A stretch of 64,000 nt of DNA from Bettongia penicillata ogilbyi (lineage: Eukaryota > Chordata > Mammalia > Diprotodontia > Potoroidae): the NCBI GenBank assembly GCA_023548195.1, contig JAJHZJ010000808.1:1344182-1408181 (forward strand). Direction: 5' to 3'. Under the pieces are notes generated by a model that ran no database searches, was not told where the DNA came from, and saw nothing but the letters and a program-made list of their open reading frames with translations. Below, piece after piece: positions 1-11,639 of this stretch; the stretch's first letter is position 1, and every line of letters begins with the position of its first letter. Both the position numbers and the translations under genes were made by a program.

Positions 1-140
1 CCCTGTCCCCTGCTCCTCTCTTCACTATTACCCCCCCATCTTTGTCATAAGTTCCATGACAGCAAAGACTGTAATTTTATTTTATCTTTGTATCCAAAAT
101 ATCTTGCACATGGTAGGTGCTTAAATGAGGGAACTGTTAT
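1..140 (+). repeat. L2 LINE 3'-end fragment
   Basis: The run 'atctttgtatccaaaatat' followed by 'cacatggtaggtgctta' matches the conserved L2 3' end (a 'cttgag..gcaggga' block, then 'tttgtatcccc', then 'catagtaggtgcttaataaa'). It is diverged and enters the window already truncated. Confidence 0.6.
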
Positions 141-1075
141 ATGGTACCCTAAGGTTTTTTAGAGCAATAAAAAGAATTGCTAGACCCACTTGACAGTAGT
201 TAAATATGTAAATAAATAGGATTTCTGGACTTGCTATATCGCAAGCATCTGAGCAGGTTCTGCTTCTGTGGTGCTAACTTGTACATTTCTTAATCTTTCC
301 TCCACGTTGACAGCCACAAGTTTCTTCAGTCTCTGAAGCTTCCTGTTTAAGCATTGCTTTTCCAGCCACTCCTTTTTCTCCCTACCCTGCATGTTTATAA
401 AATCCACAGCAACAGAACTTTAAAACTCTTAAAGTCATTTCATTGAACAGCCCTATACTAAAAAAAGTCCCTTCAAAATTAATCAGAAAGTGGGTTGGAA
501 AAAAATGCACATCTACTTGAGTGATAGAAAGTTTTCCTCTAATGCTTCCTCATGACATGGAAGGGAGTCTAATTTCTCAAAGGCTATATCGACATGATAT
601 AAGCTCTAGCAGGTCCTACCTTACTGGAAAGACTATAATTCGGACACTGTCTGCTTTCTGAGGCCAGCATGGCCAATTACAGAGAGGCTTATCAGTAGAT
701 TGAGTTCTTTGACCATCATAAAATGATGAAAAGTACAGAATGGCCTATGCTTCCCTTTGGTTTTGCAGTGATGCTGGCTGAATGGAAGAAAGGGGGCCAG
801 TGAGTACCAAGAGACAAGCAGTTCTTAAACAATGTATAAAAATTAGCCTGGGTATTAATACTCTATGCATGACATTCTTTACCAGTGAACAGGTGACTAT
901 GCTACCGAGCTACTGGGTCATATCAATCTTGAAATTCTTGCCATAAATGAAACCAGACAATAGAAAAATTGCAGCTAAGTAAAAGTTCAATATAGCTGTT
1001 TCTTTATAGAATTACATAAAACAATTAACAGAGTTGGTTTTATTGTGCATCTAAATGTAATAGATTCCTATTTGG
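141..1075. other. No recognisable feature
   Basis: AT-rich sequence with no open frame worth reporting, no SINE core and no low-complexity block. It may be unique intergenic or intronic DNA. Confidence 0.5.
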
Positions 1076-1079
1076 TCTG

Positions 1080-1275
1080 TGCATCCAGTCTCTTCTCCAC
1101 TCCAAGTCATCCTGCACACACTTGTGAAAAATGATTTTTCCAAATTGCAGCCCTCATCTCTCATCCCCATTCCCCACAATTCAGCACGTTCTAAGGGCTC
1201 TCAATTGCCTTAAGGATCCAGTAGAAATTCCTGTTTGGCATTTAAATCTCTTTACAACCTGGCCTCTTCCAGTTG
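1080..1275 (+). repeat. L2 LINE internal 3' region fragment
   Basis: The blocks 'attgccttaaggatccag', 'tttggcatttaaatctcttt' and 'acaacctggcctc' follow the order of the L2 3' region (lose-coding part before the 3' UTR). The short open frame starting at 1131 lies inside it and is incidental. Confidence 0.55.
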
Positions 1276-1399
1276 TGGAAGGTGGGGGTGTCAATACCCT
1301 AATGGATAAATCTCTGATTTTCAGGTATACCATTTGTAGGAAAGTGGTACTAACAGTTTATGGTTCCAGATTTCTGCACGTAATGGAATTGTAAACTCA

Positions 1400-1575
1400 G
1401 AAACCCCAGAGACAGTGTGGTGAATAAAGCCAGGTTCAAATCCCACCTCTGCCAATTACCTGCCTGAGCTTGGGCACATCACTCAACCTCCCCAGTTCTT
1501 ATATTCCTTATCTGCAAAATGAAGGGGTCAGACTGGATGGCCTTGATTATCCTTTCCAGCTCCAAATGTGTATGT
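1400..1575 (+). repeat. MIR-type SINE
   Basis: The core reads 'ggttcaaatcccacctctgcc', then 'gagcttgggcacatcactcaa', then 'ctgcaaaatgaaggggtcag', and ends 'cctttccagctcc'. This is the CORE-SINE layout in sense orientation; it is old and diverged. Confidence 0.7.
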
Positions 1576-4465
1576 ATTCTTGTGACTTGGGCACAACACT
1601 GTCCTGTTCACATCCTGTAAATGGAAGACATAGCTGGGATCACAGTCTGTGGCACAACATCCAGAAAAATCTGAAATGAGATTGTTTGAATGCCAGGGTA
1701 AACTACAGACATTCTGGGAGTCCTGGACTAAAGAATTTTAGAATTTTTATTAATACTGTTACTGTTGTATTTTTGTCATATTCATTTCTTAATCTATCCC
1801 TTCACTTCCCCCCATCCAGTGATCTCATAATAAAGATTTTTAAAAAGAGGAAAAAAAAAAGTAATTCCAGGACAAAGCAAGAACTGGAGCTGAGAAGCAG
1901 CAAAGGGACAAAGTCCCAATGTGGGAGAACAAATCTGAATCTTACCCTTCACTGGTACAGTGAGTCCTTGTCCAAGAAAGAAGGGTTGCCTCTGGTGACC
2001 CTGAGTCATTCCTTTGTAGAAGGGCCCACCCAAGAGGAAAAGTGCCAAGAGTTAAAGAGACTGTCTAGGGAAAGGTGGGGTTCAACACGGGCAACCCTCA
2101 TGCACAACACGGGCACTTTTTTCTACCCAGGGGAGTCTCAATTAGTAGTACTGTAAGTTAGAAGAAGCATATAAGTCTACAGGAAAAGATGGAAGCACAC
2201 TAGAGAAAAAGAATTATTTTGATTCTTCATGGCCTTGGGAGTGAGCCCTTGTATGTCAGGTTTTCTATTGAATTAAATATATCCTGTATTATTTTTGGTA
2301 CTTTGTTAACCTGGGTGCTTGCATACGAGCTGAGCATCCTTTTCTGATATGATGAGATCTTTTATGGGATGGTTCTATAGGACATGAGCGTAAAACAACA
2401 GAAGGGCTTTTGTTTTGTGAGCACTTAAATTCTGACATTCCCAGGAGAAATCCAGAGTAGCAACAAGTGCCAAAGAATATGATTATTGAAAAGATCCCAA
2501 GTATAAACTCAGTCTACAAGAAACCAGAGCCTTCAGTTTTGGTCCTTTGGTTATATCAACATGCTATTAACAACACTTGGTTACAAATTAAATTAGCATT
2601 CTCTCCAAAAATCACAATTCTCTTGTTTCTCAGTGTTTATAAGTTTGTTCATTGGAATTCCTAGGAGAATGTAGTCTTTAAGTTAGAAAGGTAAACAGGA
2701 AATATTCATTGATCCTCTACAGTCAAGTATAACTTGGTCCCTCTAAATATTCTTTTTTTTCCTATATCATTAAGGAGAGAATGGAGTTTTATCCTCAGAG
2801 CATCTGTTACATGATCTGCCTGATATCAGGCCATGTGGAAGAGGCTAAGGAAACTCCTTCCGGAAATGAAGATTGTTGTGATCCCCAGTCTGGAGCATAT
2901 ATAGATATTTTATAACTGCATCCAGTCTGATGACCAAGTGGTAAAAAGAAAAACGTCTTGATTAGCTAGAAGCTAGTCATGCCAGATGTTGGATGTATTC
3001 AAAAGGTACCAAATGGCCTGACTGTGCTTCAGTGCAAGGACAAGGAACAGTGTATGCATCTGAGTGGGGAGAGAGACCTTGTCCTTTATCTCCCCACCCA
3101 GATCATTGCCATGTGAGGAGATGTGCACACAACTCTGCTTTTGCTCCAAACTATTCTTCTTAGTGTTAGGTGAAGGAGTTTTGGAGATGGTTTTGACTTT
3201 GAGCTGTGAAGGGTCAGAACGGTGAGCCACAAGAGGTGGAGGAGCCAGAATCCAGACCAGGGTTTGTGGTCTGGCAATATAACCCTGAGGAGTGACCAGC
3301 AGCATCCAGCCATGTAGGGTATTGAACCTGAAACCAAGATTCTGGGTCCTGCAAGAGAGAGGGACCAGGGGTTTGCTGGAGCTACCTGTACAGGCTCAAG
3401 AGAGTTCAACTGTTAAATTTTCACAAAAAGCATTTCCATATGAGAAAGCAGCAAACATTACATATCAGAGCTTTGATTTATGTTTTGTTGGATAGATTAA
3501 ACTTAAAAATGTGTCTACATTTTTGGCAGATCAGTTGTTAAACATTTACTAGCATACACATTGATTGTCCACTAATCCCTGGTAGTTAACAGTGGGGAGA
3601 ACATTTCGGAATGGGAGCTTGTGCCATTGGCATTAGAGGTATCAAAGATACCCCTAGAAGGATGAGAAGGAGATGTAGCCTGCCCCACTCTGGGAGAGTC
3701 AGCCCAAAATATCATTACACGTATTTTAATGAAACAAAGGAAAAGCCTCAGGGAGCTGCTGGCCCTGCTACTCCTCTTTGGAAATATTCAAAGTAGCTTA
3801 GGATAATTTGCATAACATATTCCAGTAGCCCCAGAGGAAGACGGGAGACAAAAAATGCAAAAAGAGAACAAAGTGCCTCTTTAAACCCCTAAAACTCAGC
3901 AGAAATTGTTGATGCAGGTAGGAGGCACCTTTATATAGGCACTAGTTGAGGTAAGGTATAAATGACAATGAGCCAATGCAGAGTGGAAAACAGAACCCTT
4001 TCTGAGGGGCTCCAAGAAAGGAGTATTCCTACAGCCGCTTGAAGAGACTTCTTCTATGGTGGAGTGTAAAACAGAAAGTTTAAAAATTACAGGAGTAATA
4101 TGTTTCATGTACTCCAAATTTTCTTGTAGCATTTCTCTTTGTATCCAGGTCACATATCCCATTTTGACCCTATCTTGGTAAATGACCATAAAATATTGAT
4201 CTATGTCCAATTTCTATCAGATTACTTCACAGTTTTCACATCAATTTTTACCAAGTAATGAATTCTTATTCCCAAAACTTAAGTCTTGACATTTGTCAAA
4301 TACAAATATATTCACCTGCTGCTCTAAATCATATGTCTACTCTGTTCCACTGGTCTGCCTTTCTTTCTATTTCTTCTCTGACCCCTGGACATGTATGTTT
4401 AAAGAGTAGTCACACTTCTGTTGACCAGCTACTATGGTCCCTGGAGAGGACATAACTAGCACCAT
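1576..4465. other. Unassigned, partly repeat-like
   Basis: No gene is recognisable. Between about 3160 and 3600 the text ('gttaaacatttactagcat', 'ccactaatccctggtag') looks like an old interspersed repeat, possibly a DNA transposon end, but I cannot name it. Short frames such as 1686-2156 and 2973-3305 have no splice context, no recognised domain and skewed composition. Confidence 0.4.
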
Positions 4466-5015
4466 CTTCTGGAGGAGAGATGAGCCAATCAATCAATTGA
4501 TCAGTAGGGATTTATTAAGCCAGGCACTATGCTAGGCCCTGAAGATACATGGTGGAAAGAATGAAACAATTCCACTCAAAAGCCACTTACGTTCTAATGA
4601 GGGACATAAGTATGTATGTAAATATATGCAACATAAATATAAAATGAATATATACAAAGCTGTTAAATCCAAGGTAGTTTGGAAGATAGAACGTTAACAG
4701 TTGGAAGATGAAAAAGACTTTCTGCAAAAGACAGTCCCTGAGCTGCATCTTAAAGGAAGGGAGGGAGGGACTCAGGTAGAAGAGATAAGGAGTAAGTACA
4801 TTCCAGGCATGTGGAGCTAAGAATGAAAAGCATGAGGAACCGAGAGAAGGCCAGTTTGGCTGGATTACAGAGAGTGAGAGAAGGAGTAATGTCCAGTGTA
4901 GCTGGTAAGATAAGTTGGGGCCAGTTTGCATGCCCGGCTTTTACAAGTCAAACAAAGGAGTTCTTTTTTATCTTAGAGACAAAAGGAAGCCATTAAATGT
5001 GCTTGAGTAAGAGAG
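4466..5015 (+). repeat. Marsupial/mammalian interspersed repeat ('tattaagcacctactatgtgcc' family)
   Basis: Begins with 'tttattaagccaggcacta', then 'aaaagacagtccctg', 'cattccaggcatgtggag' and 'ttggggccagtttg', in the order seen in longer relatives (compare 29755-30060, 36697-36800, 48935-50170). I know the family by sight but not its exact database name. Confidence 0.55.
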
Positions 5016-5189
5016 TCCCACATCTGGATCCATGCTTAAAGAAAATGGACTTCTGCCCTGTCATATATGTAGGATGGACAGAAACAGTAAGAGACTTGAA
5101 TCAAGGACACCAGTTGGGAAGCTGTTGCACAAAGTACTAAAAACAAAGGTATGGATAGTATAACATTGGTAAGGTGGCCCCATGAGAAC

Positions 5190-5505
5190 CTCCACTATGA
5201 GAAACAACTCAAGGAGAGCTTACAGCAAAAGATCAATTCAGGAAAGAGAACTGACAATGAGGAAGGAGCCTTGGTTTCTTCCTTTCTGGAACACCATCTG
5301 GGATGATGCTGTCTACTGCATGGGAGCTATAAAAATCCCTAGGTGAGGTTGAGTCACTGGAGGGAGAGAACTTCACTTTCTATGGCCCTGATGTGAGTGC
5401 TTTCTGAGTGGTTTACTGTGTCAATAAAGCTGTTCCATTTTCAAACCTTGTAAGATTAGGTGCTTGTAAGGGTGCCACAGGGTCCTCCTAGTTGGGGACA
5501 GAAGG
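5190..5505 (+). mobile_element. LTR-like fragment, possible endogenous retrovirus solo LTR
   Basis: A TATA-like 'gctataaaaatccc' near 5327 lies about 90 bp before an 'aataaag' polyadenylation signal near 5422. After that come 'tgccacagggtcctcctag' and 'ttggggaca', as in U5 regions of mammalian LTRs. No clear target duplication or internal retroviral sequence was found, so this is tentative. Confidence 0.35.
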
Positions 5506-6795
5506 CCAGAGAACTGAGAGTTTCCCAAAATGTGCCTTGGTCCTTTGTGTCAGAAAACAGACTCTGACATAAAGGTCACATAAAAACATATTTAATATAT
5601 GAGCAATTATTGCTTATTCAGGATAACATGGACAATAATGAACTCCTTCTTTTGCCAAGGATAGTGAGCCAGCTTTTGTCAAAAGTCCATGGAGCCTTTG
5701 AAGTAAGGCCCTGCAAAAAAGCCTGCCAGCAATTTGCTTTATCCATCTCTAATGTAGGCGTTTGGGGTGAAGTTGCCAACCTCAAAACCCAGGAGGCACA
5801 GATGACTATATTTATAGTCTGAAACTCCTTAACTGAAACTCAGGGAGGAGTATTTCACTCCTGGAAAGGAGGGTCCCATAAGGCAGGAGACTGTACTATA
5901 ATTCTAAAGGTATCCTATCATAAAAATATTCTCTTTCCATCCCAGAATGGGAAAAGCTAGAGTCCATTAATAGCTCATAGACAGATATGGTAACTACATT
6001 CAAAACAAAAATCAGGACACATGGTCCACCAAAAACATGCCTTTTGCAAAGTCTCATTTAAAACATTTGTCTGTTCTTGATGTCAAGACTACTCCAGAAG
6101 ATCTGGGGCAAGGAACCATGTGGATAGGAAGCATTGCTGCTCCACCAGGTGGAGATGACCTGAGACCATGAGTGAACCTCTGATTTTTTTTCGTGAAGTG
6201 GACAGAGCACAAGTCTCAGAATGCAAATATTCAATACCAGTAGTGAGGGAACATCCCTCTGGATCTTTTTAAAAGCAAAAGACTTCACAGAAAAAGAAGA
6301 GAACAAATTCCATTTCTGAACTGCTACCATCCAGGAGGATGTGGGTTAGTTATGTATGATGTTCAGCAGGAGGGGTTAACTGTGTTTGAGGGAGGAATCT
6401 TATTTTCCATAATTTTAGAAAAGCCTTAACTCTCCACAGGAAGTGGTGGAAAGGTCTAGTCATAGGGATTGAGAGCATTTGATCTGAGTAAAATGACAGC
6501 CCTGTCAGTTGGCTTAATCTTTGTTAAAAATTGTGCCTCATAGCAAAGTAGTTGATATACTGTGTTTGAACTCAATCTGAAACCAAGGAGTGATTGTAGC
6601 TATGGTACCACTGCCTGACCTTCTTCCTTCTATTACAGCCTCCCCTCCAGCTTCCGAAACGAATTGCTCTAAGTATCCCCTCTCCTTTTGAAGATACTTT
6701 TGCACTAGGACAGGAACTTCATATTTTGGAGAAAACCATTTTGAAGCTTCCAAATTTGAAGGCAGAACACCTAAGCTACAAGCCACATAAAATGT
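5506..6795. other. No recognisable feature
   Basis: Mixed sequence without a recognised repeat core or a convincing frame. The 70-90 residue frames at 5610-5822 and 6058-6330 show no family resemblance. Confidence 0.45.
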
Positions 6796-6799
6796 GTTC

Positions 6800-7005
6800 T
6801 AAGAACTTTAGTCAAGGAATTGGAAGATGTGAGTTCTAGAATTCATTTCCACCAACTAGATATGAGATTCTGGACAAACAATTCAGCTTCTCCAGGTTTC
6901 AGTATCCTTAGCTATAAAAAGAATTCAGTATCCTTTGTTATAAAAGGAGTTGTATTTGAGTTATAATGTCCCTCCCAGCTCCAAAATTCTATGGTCCTCT
7001 GAAGA
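6800..7005 (+). repeat. MIR-type SINE
   Basis: Contains 'gtgagttctagaattcattt', a short duplication of the 'tcagtatcctt..tataaaa' segment, and the terminal 'cctcccagctccaaaattct'. Sense orientation, diverged. Confidence 0.6.
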
Positions 7006-7334
7006 CTGGCTTTCAATGACTCAGTATAATAAATAGCCAAATGTATTTTCTTCAAACTGAAAAAATTATGTCTCACATGTATTTGTGTTGCTACTTTTCA
7101 AATGTGTATTATATACAATATAATGTATTCATTTAATATAAATTCATTTAATAGTTTAACTACAAATACATTTAAAATAAAATATAAATTCATTTAAAAG
7201 TTTACAAATTCATAAGAGCTTTTTGTCATCCTATTTTCTCAAATAAATTATCCACCTACTGCTATCATATTAAGAACTATTCAATTTTGTTTTAAAAAAT
7301 TAGTTATCACTGACCTAGAGGAAAGGCTTGAGTA
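7006..7334. repeat. AT-rich stretch with local TAAATTCATTT repeats
   Basis: Repeated 'aaattcatttaa' units occur between about 7125 and 7215, producing an AT-rich, locally repetitive tract. No gene. Confidence 0.5.
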
Positions 7335-7605
7335 CACTGGGCAGCTCAGTGAATGAGTGCTGGAGCTGAACTTAGAAAGACCTGAGTTCAAATCTGACCA
7401 CACATATTTACCAACTATGTGACCTTAGGCAAGTTACTTAACCTCTGCCTTAGTTTCCTCATCTGTAAAATGGGGATAATAATAGCATCCACCTCCCCCA
7501 TTTGCTGTGTATAAAATGAGATAATATTTGTAAAGAACTTTGCAAACTTTAAAGTGCTTTATAAATGATAGAGATTATTAATATTATTGTTATTCTCCAT
7601 ACAGG
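7335..7605 (+). repeat. tRNA-headed CORE-SINE (MIR/MAR type)
   Basis: A complete-looking SINE: 'gagttcaaatctgacc', 'actatgtgaccttaggcaag', 'cctcatctgtaaaatgggga', then the 'aaagtgctttataaat' tail and 'attattgttatt' ending. Confidence 0.8.
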
Positions 7606-7639
7606 ATTTTTGCAAATACGTAAACAAAAATCACATAAG

Positions 7640-7835
7640 ACATGGTTTTTTAACCTGTGATTTGTAAACTTTTTTTGATTTAATAGCTAAATTTTAATAT
7701 GATTGGTTTTCTTTGTAATCCCATGCATTTTGTTTTATGCAATTAAAAACTTTATTCTGAGGTCCCCATAGGTTTCCTCGGACTGCCAGAGGGGTCCATG
7801 ACACCAAAAGGGTTAAGAACCACTGACAAAGATAC
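7640..7835. mobile_element. hAT-like non-autonomous DNA transposon
   Basis: The ends 'ggttttttaacctg' and 'gggttaagaaccactg' form an imperfect terminal inverted repeat with the hAT-like signature 'cagtggttcttaacc' on the minus strand. The interior ('ggtccccataggtttcc', 'gggtccatgacacc') is a commonly repeated mammalian text. HAL1 A begins immediately after it. Confidence 0.45.
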
Positions 7836-7845
7836 AGATCAGGGT

Positions 7846-10530
7846 AGAGCCAAGATGGTAGAGTAGAAAGACACACATATGCAGGGTCTCCCCACATAGC
7901 CTACAAAATACCTGTAGAGAGGGACTCTCAACAAATTCTGGAGGAGCAGAAGTGGAGAACAAGAGTGGAGGAGATTTCTAGCCCAGGGTGACCTGAAAGG
8001 CCCATGGGAAATGTTAGTTGCACTGGAAGTAGAGTGGAGCCCAGCCCAACCTTGGCCCTGCAGTGAGGCTCTTGAACAGCCCTCGGGGGTGGAATCTCCA
8101 ATCACAGAATCCCCAGTCCCAGCAACAGCGGGTTCTCAGATCCCTCAACCCACAGGTGCCAAAGGTCAGTGATGGGGTTTTTCAGCTGGCCAGGAAGGGA
8201 GAAGGGCCTTCCCATAGCTCTGGCAGAAGGCAGCGGCCACAGAGCCTGCACAGCAGCCCTAAGGAAGCTCCATTGTTGGAGCATAAAAACCCCTGGGGGT
8301 ACTGAGGAGTTGAGTCTTGTCTCTGCCCTGTGTGGAGGCCCTGGGAGAGCTGGTCTTTGTCTCACACTGAATGGCGGCCCTGCCCTTACAGCTTATCTGA
8401 AAATCAGACCCCAGTGCTGACTTGATGGAACTGGAGGCCAGGTGCCTGTGGAGAGGTAACTGCTAAGATTCTGGGCACAAAAATCCCTCTCTGAGTCCAG
8501 ACCAGTACATGCTTGATTGTGCCACCTTGGAGGAACTGAGATCTCACAGATACCAAGAGACTACTCTACTCTTGACAAAGGACCCAAAAGTCAAGTAACT
8601 GGTTGGGGAAAATGCCCCAAAAAATGAAAAAAAATTAGACTATAGAAGGTTACTTTCTTTGTGAACAGATATCTTCTCCCATCCTTTCAGATGAGGAAGA
8701 ACAATGCTTACCATCAGGAAAAGATATAAAAGTCAAGGCTTCTGTATCCCAAACATCCAAAATAAATATTCAATGGGCTCAGGCCATGAAAGAGCTCAAA
8801 AAGGATTTTGAAAATCAAGTAAGAAAGGTGGAGGAAAAATTGGGAAGAGAAATGAGAGAGATGCAAGAAAATCATGAAAAGCAGGTCAACACCTTGCTAA
8901 AGGAGACCCAAAAAAATGCTGAAGAAAATAACACCTTGAAAAATAGGCTCACTCAATTGGCAAAAGAGGTTCAAAAAGCCAATGAGGAGAAGAATGCTGT
9001 AAAAAGCAGAATTAGCCAAATGGAAAAAGAGGTTCAAAAGCTCACTGAAGAGAATAGTTCTCTCAAAATTAGGATGGAACAGATGGAGGCTAATGACTTT
9101 ATGAAAAACCAAGACATTACAAAACAAAACCAAAAGAATGAAAAAATGGAAGATAACATGAACTATCTAACTGGAAAAACAACTGACCTGGAAAATAGAT
9201 CCAGGAGAGATAATTGAAAAATTATGAGACTACCTGAAAGCCATGACCAAAAAAAGAGCCTAGACATCATCTTCCATGAAATTATCAAGGAAAACTGCCC
9301 TGAGATTCTACAACCAGAGGGCAAAATAAGTATTGAAAGAATCCATCGATCACCACCTGAAAGAGATCCAAAAAGAGAAACTTCTAGGAACATTGTGGCC
9401 AAATTCCAGAATTCCCAGGTCAAGGAGAAAATATTGCAAGCACCTAGAAAGAAACAATTCAAGTACTGTGGAAATACAATCAGGATAACACAAGATCTAG
9501 CAGCTTCTACATTAAGGGATTGAAGGGCATGGAATAGGATATTCCAGAAATCAAAGGAACTAGGACTCAAACCAAGAATCACCTACCCAGCAAAACTGTG
9601 TATAATACTTCAAGGGAAAAAAATGGTCTTTCAATGAAATCGAGGACTTTCAAGCATTCTTGATGAAAAGACCAGAGCTGAAAAGAAAATTTGACTTTCA
9701 AACACAAGAATGAAGAGAAGCATGAAAAGGTAAACAGCAAAGAGAAGTCATAAGGGACTTACTAAAGTTGAATTGTTTACATTCCTACATGGAAAAACAA
9801 TATTTGTAACTCTTGAAACTTTTTTCAGTATCTGGGTAGTTGGTGGGATTACTCCCCCCCCCACACACACACACACACAGAGACAGAGACAGAGAGCACA
9901 GGGTGAATTGAATAGGATGGGATTATATCTTAAAATAATGAAATTAAGCAGTGAGAGAGAAATATATTGGGAGGAGAAAGGGAGAAATGGAATGGGGCAA
10001 ATTCTCAGAAAAGAGGCAAGTAAAAGACTTTTCAGTGGAGGGCAAAAGGGGGTGGTGAGAGAAAAAACATGAAGCTTACTCTCATCACATTCAACTAAAG
10101 GAAGGAATAAAATGCACACTCATTTTGGTATGAAAACCTACCTTACAATACAGGAAAGTGGGGGAGAAAGGGATAAGCAGGGTAGGGGGGATGATGGAAG
10201 GGAGGGCAGTGGGAAGAGGGAGAAATTAGAAGTCAACACTCTTGGGGAGGGACAGGATCAAAGGAGAGAATAGAAGAAATGGGGGGCAGGATAGGATGGA
10301 GGGAAATATAGTTAGTCTTACACAACATGACTATTATGGAAGTCATTTGCAAAACTACACAGATATGGCTAATATGGATTATGTTTTGCATGAATGAACA
10401 TGGAAAATCTATATCAAATTGCTTGTCTTCTCAAGGGGGCAGAGGGAAAAGAGAATTTAGGACTCAAAATAAAAAACCAAATGTTAAAAATAGTTTTTAC
10501 ATGTAACTGAAAAAAAATTTTAAAAGAAAA
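7846..10530 (+). mobile_element. HAL1 copy A: half-L1 retrotransposon (old)
   Basis: The 5' end 'gagccaagatggtagagtag' is the L1-type start. A 5' UTR (about 770 bp) is followed by ORF1 (8612-9713) and then directly by an 0.8 kb 3' UTR. No ORF2 lies between them. The 3' UTR has a C/A run (9858-9884) and G-rich purine tracts. Its end (about 10475-10520, 'tttttacatgtaactg') resembles the ordinary marsupial L1 end rather than the TAAA-tailed end of copies B, D and E, so it is a distinct, older subfamily. I found no convincing target-site duplication. Confidence 0.85.
8612..9713 (+). pseudogene. L1-type ORF1 of HAL1 A, inactivated
   Basis: ORF1p is the RNA-binding, trimeric coiled-coil chaperone of L1 ribonucleoproteins. 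The start is assigned by alignment to copies C and D ('gggaaaATGcc' context). A long heptad-like coiled coil is readable from about 8786, then the hallmark 'TDLENRSRRDN' at the RRM entry, and 'RDPKRETSRNIVAKFQ' further on. Breaks: an in-frame stop at codon 9 (8636), a TGA at 9215, a TGA at 9521 (see findings) and a length change near 9610. It ends with the family's 'FQTQE' terminus. It follows a 5' UTR and is followed by a 3' UTR, not by ORF2. It is not expected to make protein. Confidence 0.85.
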
Positions 10531-10794
10531 AGAATATTTACAAGTCTCTGCATCTTATGTCATAACAAAGAGGATTTGTTGTCATGTTTGATAACTTTAT
10601 TCAAGTACTTGTAGTGTCTATTTTACAAGTATCCTATAATTTAACAGTGGTAGTTGATAAAGTTAATTGAAAAACAATTTTTTAAAATTTTAAGTTATAT
10701 ATACAACAGAAAAGTCACATTCTAAACATCTTTCCATTACTCTTGAATGACAGTTTAAAAAAACAAGGTAATTCAGCTCCTCTTGAAAAGGATC
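10531..10794. other. No recognisable feature
   Basis: AT-rich spacer between HAL1 A and the next SINE. Confidence 0.5.
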
Positions 10795-11010
10795 ATGAGA
10801 CCACAGATTGAGAGCCATGAGAGACCTCAGAAATCATCTATTCTACTCCCTTCTTTTTGATAGATGAAGAGACTGAGACCTGAAGTAAATTAAATGACAC
10901 TTGCTTAAGGTCACACAGGAAATAGCTAGTCAAAGTGAGTTTGGAACCCAGGCCCTCTTATTCCAAATTCAGTACCCTTTCCATTGTATCAGGCTGGGTA
11001 TAGGTTGCTA
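10795..11010 (-). repeat. MIR-type SINE, antisense
   Basis: Read on the plus strand it has 'gatgaagagactgagacctg', 'aaggtcacacaggaaatag' and 'gaacccaggccctcttattcc', the reverse complement of the CORE-SINE layout. Confidence 0.75.
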
Positions 11011-11329
11011 AAAATCTAAATCCATCTGGATTGACCATTGGACAGGTCAAGCAAAAAACAGAAGAGAATAACAATTGAAAGGTAATAAGACAGTAGATCT
11101 TACTCCCTTATAGGCTTATGAACATAGAATGTAAAAGGTACAGGTGCTGCCTTGTGAGGGCAGCAAGAGAATCAACCGCTGAAAAATATTAGTTAACAAA
11201 ACCATCCTTGCCTGTAAGTCTATGACATGTGAAAATCAATTGAAAACATATATCTGGGGCATATTTGGCCTAAAGAAGAAAAGATTGGAGAGGGACCCTT
11301 GTCTTCAAGTATTGGAGGTTCTAAAGGGT

Positions 11330-11590
11330 TTGGTTCTAGAGGGCAAAACCAGGAGCAATGGTGGAAATTGCAAAGAGGGAAATTCAGGTTTGATGTCAGG
11401 AAAATGTTGCTAACAATTAGAGATATCCAAAGTAGGATGGATCACTTCGAGATGTGGTGGAGTTCCCCTTCTTGGAAGTTTCCATGCAGAGACACAATGA
11501 ACACTTGTAGGGTATGTTACAGTAGGAATTCCTTTGCTGTAGGAACTAAATTAAATATCCACTGAGGTCCCTTACAATTTCCAAATTCTG
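11330..11590 (+). repeat. L3/CR1 LINE 3'-end fragment
   Basis: 'ggtttgatgtcaggaaaatg', 'ttgctaacaattagag', 'gatgtggtggagttcccc' and 'ctgaggtcccttacaattt' follow the CR1/L3 3' end order. The open frames at 11222-11565 overlap it and are incidental. Confidence 0.65.
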
Positions 11591-11639
11591 TAATTTTATG
11601 ACTTCTGTTGGTGGAGAATTCTATCCAACTTTTAAAGAA

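Noticed and set aside
1686..2156. 156-codon frame
   Set aside because: No domain, splice context or conservation cue; it includes an A-run and is matched by a minus-strand frame at 1794-2048.
7830..10545. Target-site duplication for HAL1 A, and likewise for HAL1 B
   Set aside because: Short A-rich similarities around the ends were no better than chance, so none is claimed.
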